A stretch of 13,810 nt of DNA from contig CAZCOS010000059.1 of NCBI GenBank assembly GCA_964500605.1, positions 1 through 13,810 on the forward strand, in the 5' to 3' direction. Below, one piece after another: positions 13,072 to 13,810 of the stretch (positions within the stretch are counted from its first letter, which is position 1; every line of letters starts with the position of its first letter). A program made the translations under genes and the position numbers. The notes beneath the pieces were generated by a model. It was given only the letters and a program-made list of their open reading frames with translations, did no database searches and had not been told where the DNA came from. This stretch comes from Sterolibacterium sp964500605 (GTDB lineage: Bacteria; Pseudomonadota; Gammaproteobacteria; Burkholderiales; Rhodocyclaceae).

Positions 13072-13810
13072 ATGCCCAACCGCCAAAAAACCCTGACCCG
13101 TTACATCATCGAACAAGAACACCTGCACCCGGGTGTCTCCGGCGACTTCTCCGGGCTGCTCAGCTCGATTGCCACCTCCATCAAGATCATCTCCAATCTG
13201 GTGCAACGCGGCGCACTCGTCGGCGCGCTGGGCAATGCAGCCGGGGGCGATCTCGTCAATGTGCAAGGCGAAGTCCAGAAAAAACTCGACGTCCTCAGCA
13301 ACGACGTCATGCTGCGTGAGAACGAATGGGCCGGGCACATTGCGGGCATGGCCTCTGAGGAAATGGAAGACATTTACGCCATTCCCTCGCAGTTCAAGCG
13401 CGGCAAATACCTGCTGATTTTTGATCCGCTCGATGGCAGCTCCAATATCGACGTCAACGTCACCGTCGGCACCATTTTCTCCATTCTTCGCACACCCAAT
13501 CCGTCGGCCGCCCCCACCGTTCAGGATTTTCTTCAGCCAGGCACGGAGCAGATCTGCGCCGGCTTCGCCCTTTACGGCCCCTCGACCATGCTGGTGCTCA
13601 CCACCGGCCACGGCGTCGACTGCTTCACCCTGGACCGCGATGTGGGTGACTTCATCCTCACCCACCCGCAAATGCGCATCCCCGAAGAAACCAAAGAATT
13701 CTCCATCAACGCCTCCAACGAGCGTTTCTGGGAGCCGCCCGTCAAGCGTTTCATCGGCGAATGTCTGGCCGGGAAAAGCGGCCCGCTCGAAAAGGATTAC
13801 AACATGCGCT
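13072..13810 (+). CDS. fbp: Fructose-1,6-bisphosphatase class I, N-terminal part, 3' end outside window
   Basis: Hydrolyses fructose 1,6-bisphosphate to fructose 6-phosphate and phosphate, the committed step of gluconeogenesis (and of the Calvin cycle where present), in the cytoplasm. 246 residues are visible without a stop; class I enzymes are about 330-340 residues, so roughly the last 90 are missing. The start MPNRQKTLTRYIIEQE is typical of proteobacterial Fbp. Motifs: SNDVML (76-81), the metal-binding acidic stretch ASEEMED (94-100), the family signature FDPLDGSSNIDVNV (117-130; Asp118 and Asp121 match the pig-enzyme metal ligands), GFALYGPSTMLV, and NASNERFW near the cut. GAGGA at 13061-13065 lies 6 bases before the ATG. 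It follows the cyclic-nucleotide-binding gene by 70 bases and has its own candidate promoter. Identification is very secure. Confidence 0.96.
   Translation, partial: MPNRQKTLTRYIIEQEHLHPGVSGDFSGLLSSIATSIKIISNLVQRGALVGALGNAAGGDLVNVQGEVQKKLDVLSNDVMLRENEWAGHIAGMASEEMEDIYAIPSQFKRGKYLLIFDPLDGSSNIDVNVTVGTIFSILRTPNPSAAPTVQDFLQPGTEQICAGFALYGPSTMLVLTTGHGVDCFTLDRDVGDFILTHPQMRIPEETKEFSINASNERFWEPPVKRFIGECLAGKSGPLEKDYNMR

Noticed and set aside
13039..13671. 210-codon open frame on the minus strand
   Set aside because: It is antisense to fbp, which is a clear class I enzyme; the reverse translation shows no family features.
1..13810. Mobile element, CRISPR array, phage or toxin-antitoxin content
   Set aside because: No transposase, integrase, regularly spaced repeats or small two-gene toxin modules seen on either strand; the gene content is ordinary chromosomal.

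Overview
The window reads as chromosomal DNA of a Gram-negative proteobacterium, most likely a betaproteobacterium (Rhodocyclales-like is my best guess, from protein flavour only). It carries outer-membrane, periplasmic and inner-membrane proteins side by side, is GC-rich with few gaps, and has every supportable gene on the + strand. I see no tRNA, rRNA, insertion sequence, CRISPR array, phage gene or plasmid gene. Both ends cut through housekeeping genes: proB (glutamate 5-kinase) loses its N-terminus on the left and fbp (fructose-1,6-bisphosphatase) loses its C-terminus on the right.

Region 1 (about 1-701) is the end of proB. Region 2 (about 780-4390) is a self-contained envelope and sensory cassette with its own candidate promoter: an outer-membrane beta-barrel porin, a very small secreted protein resembling one part of a PstS-type phosphate-binding protein, and a transmembrane methyl-accepting chemotaxis protein. 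I infer a uptake, capture and sense module (pore, periplasmic binder, chemoreceptor), but the ligand is unknown.

Region 3 (4508-8904) is a MacAB-like export system: a membrane-anchored periplasmic adaptor with four cysteines, a LolD/MacB-type ATPase, and two different MacB/FtsX-type permeases in tandem, so the membrane part is probably a heterodimer. No outer-membrane TolC-like factor is encoded here.

Region 4 (8982-10049) is aroG, DAHP synthase, whose residues at the known Phe-binding positions are almost all conserved. Region 5 (10076-12456) is a translationally overlapping pair: an ArnT/PMT-type (GT83-like) lipid-dependent glycosyltransferase and a UbiA-superfamily enzyme that most resembles decaprenyl-phosphate phosphoribosyltransferase. 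Together they suggest a polyprenyl-phosphate-linked pentose being made and used for an envelope glycan. Region 6 (12452-13810) is a stand-alone cyclic-nucleotide-binding domain protein with a perfect TATAAT box in front of it, then fbp with an extended -10 element.

The most interesting candidates for something under-described are the porin/mini-PBP/chemoreceptor cassette and the GT83 plus phosphoribosyl-polyprenol synthase pair. The rest is recognisable biology with some informative details.
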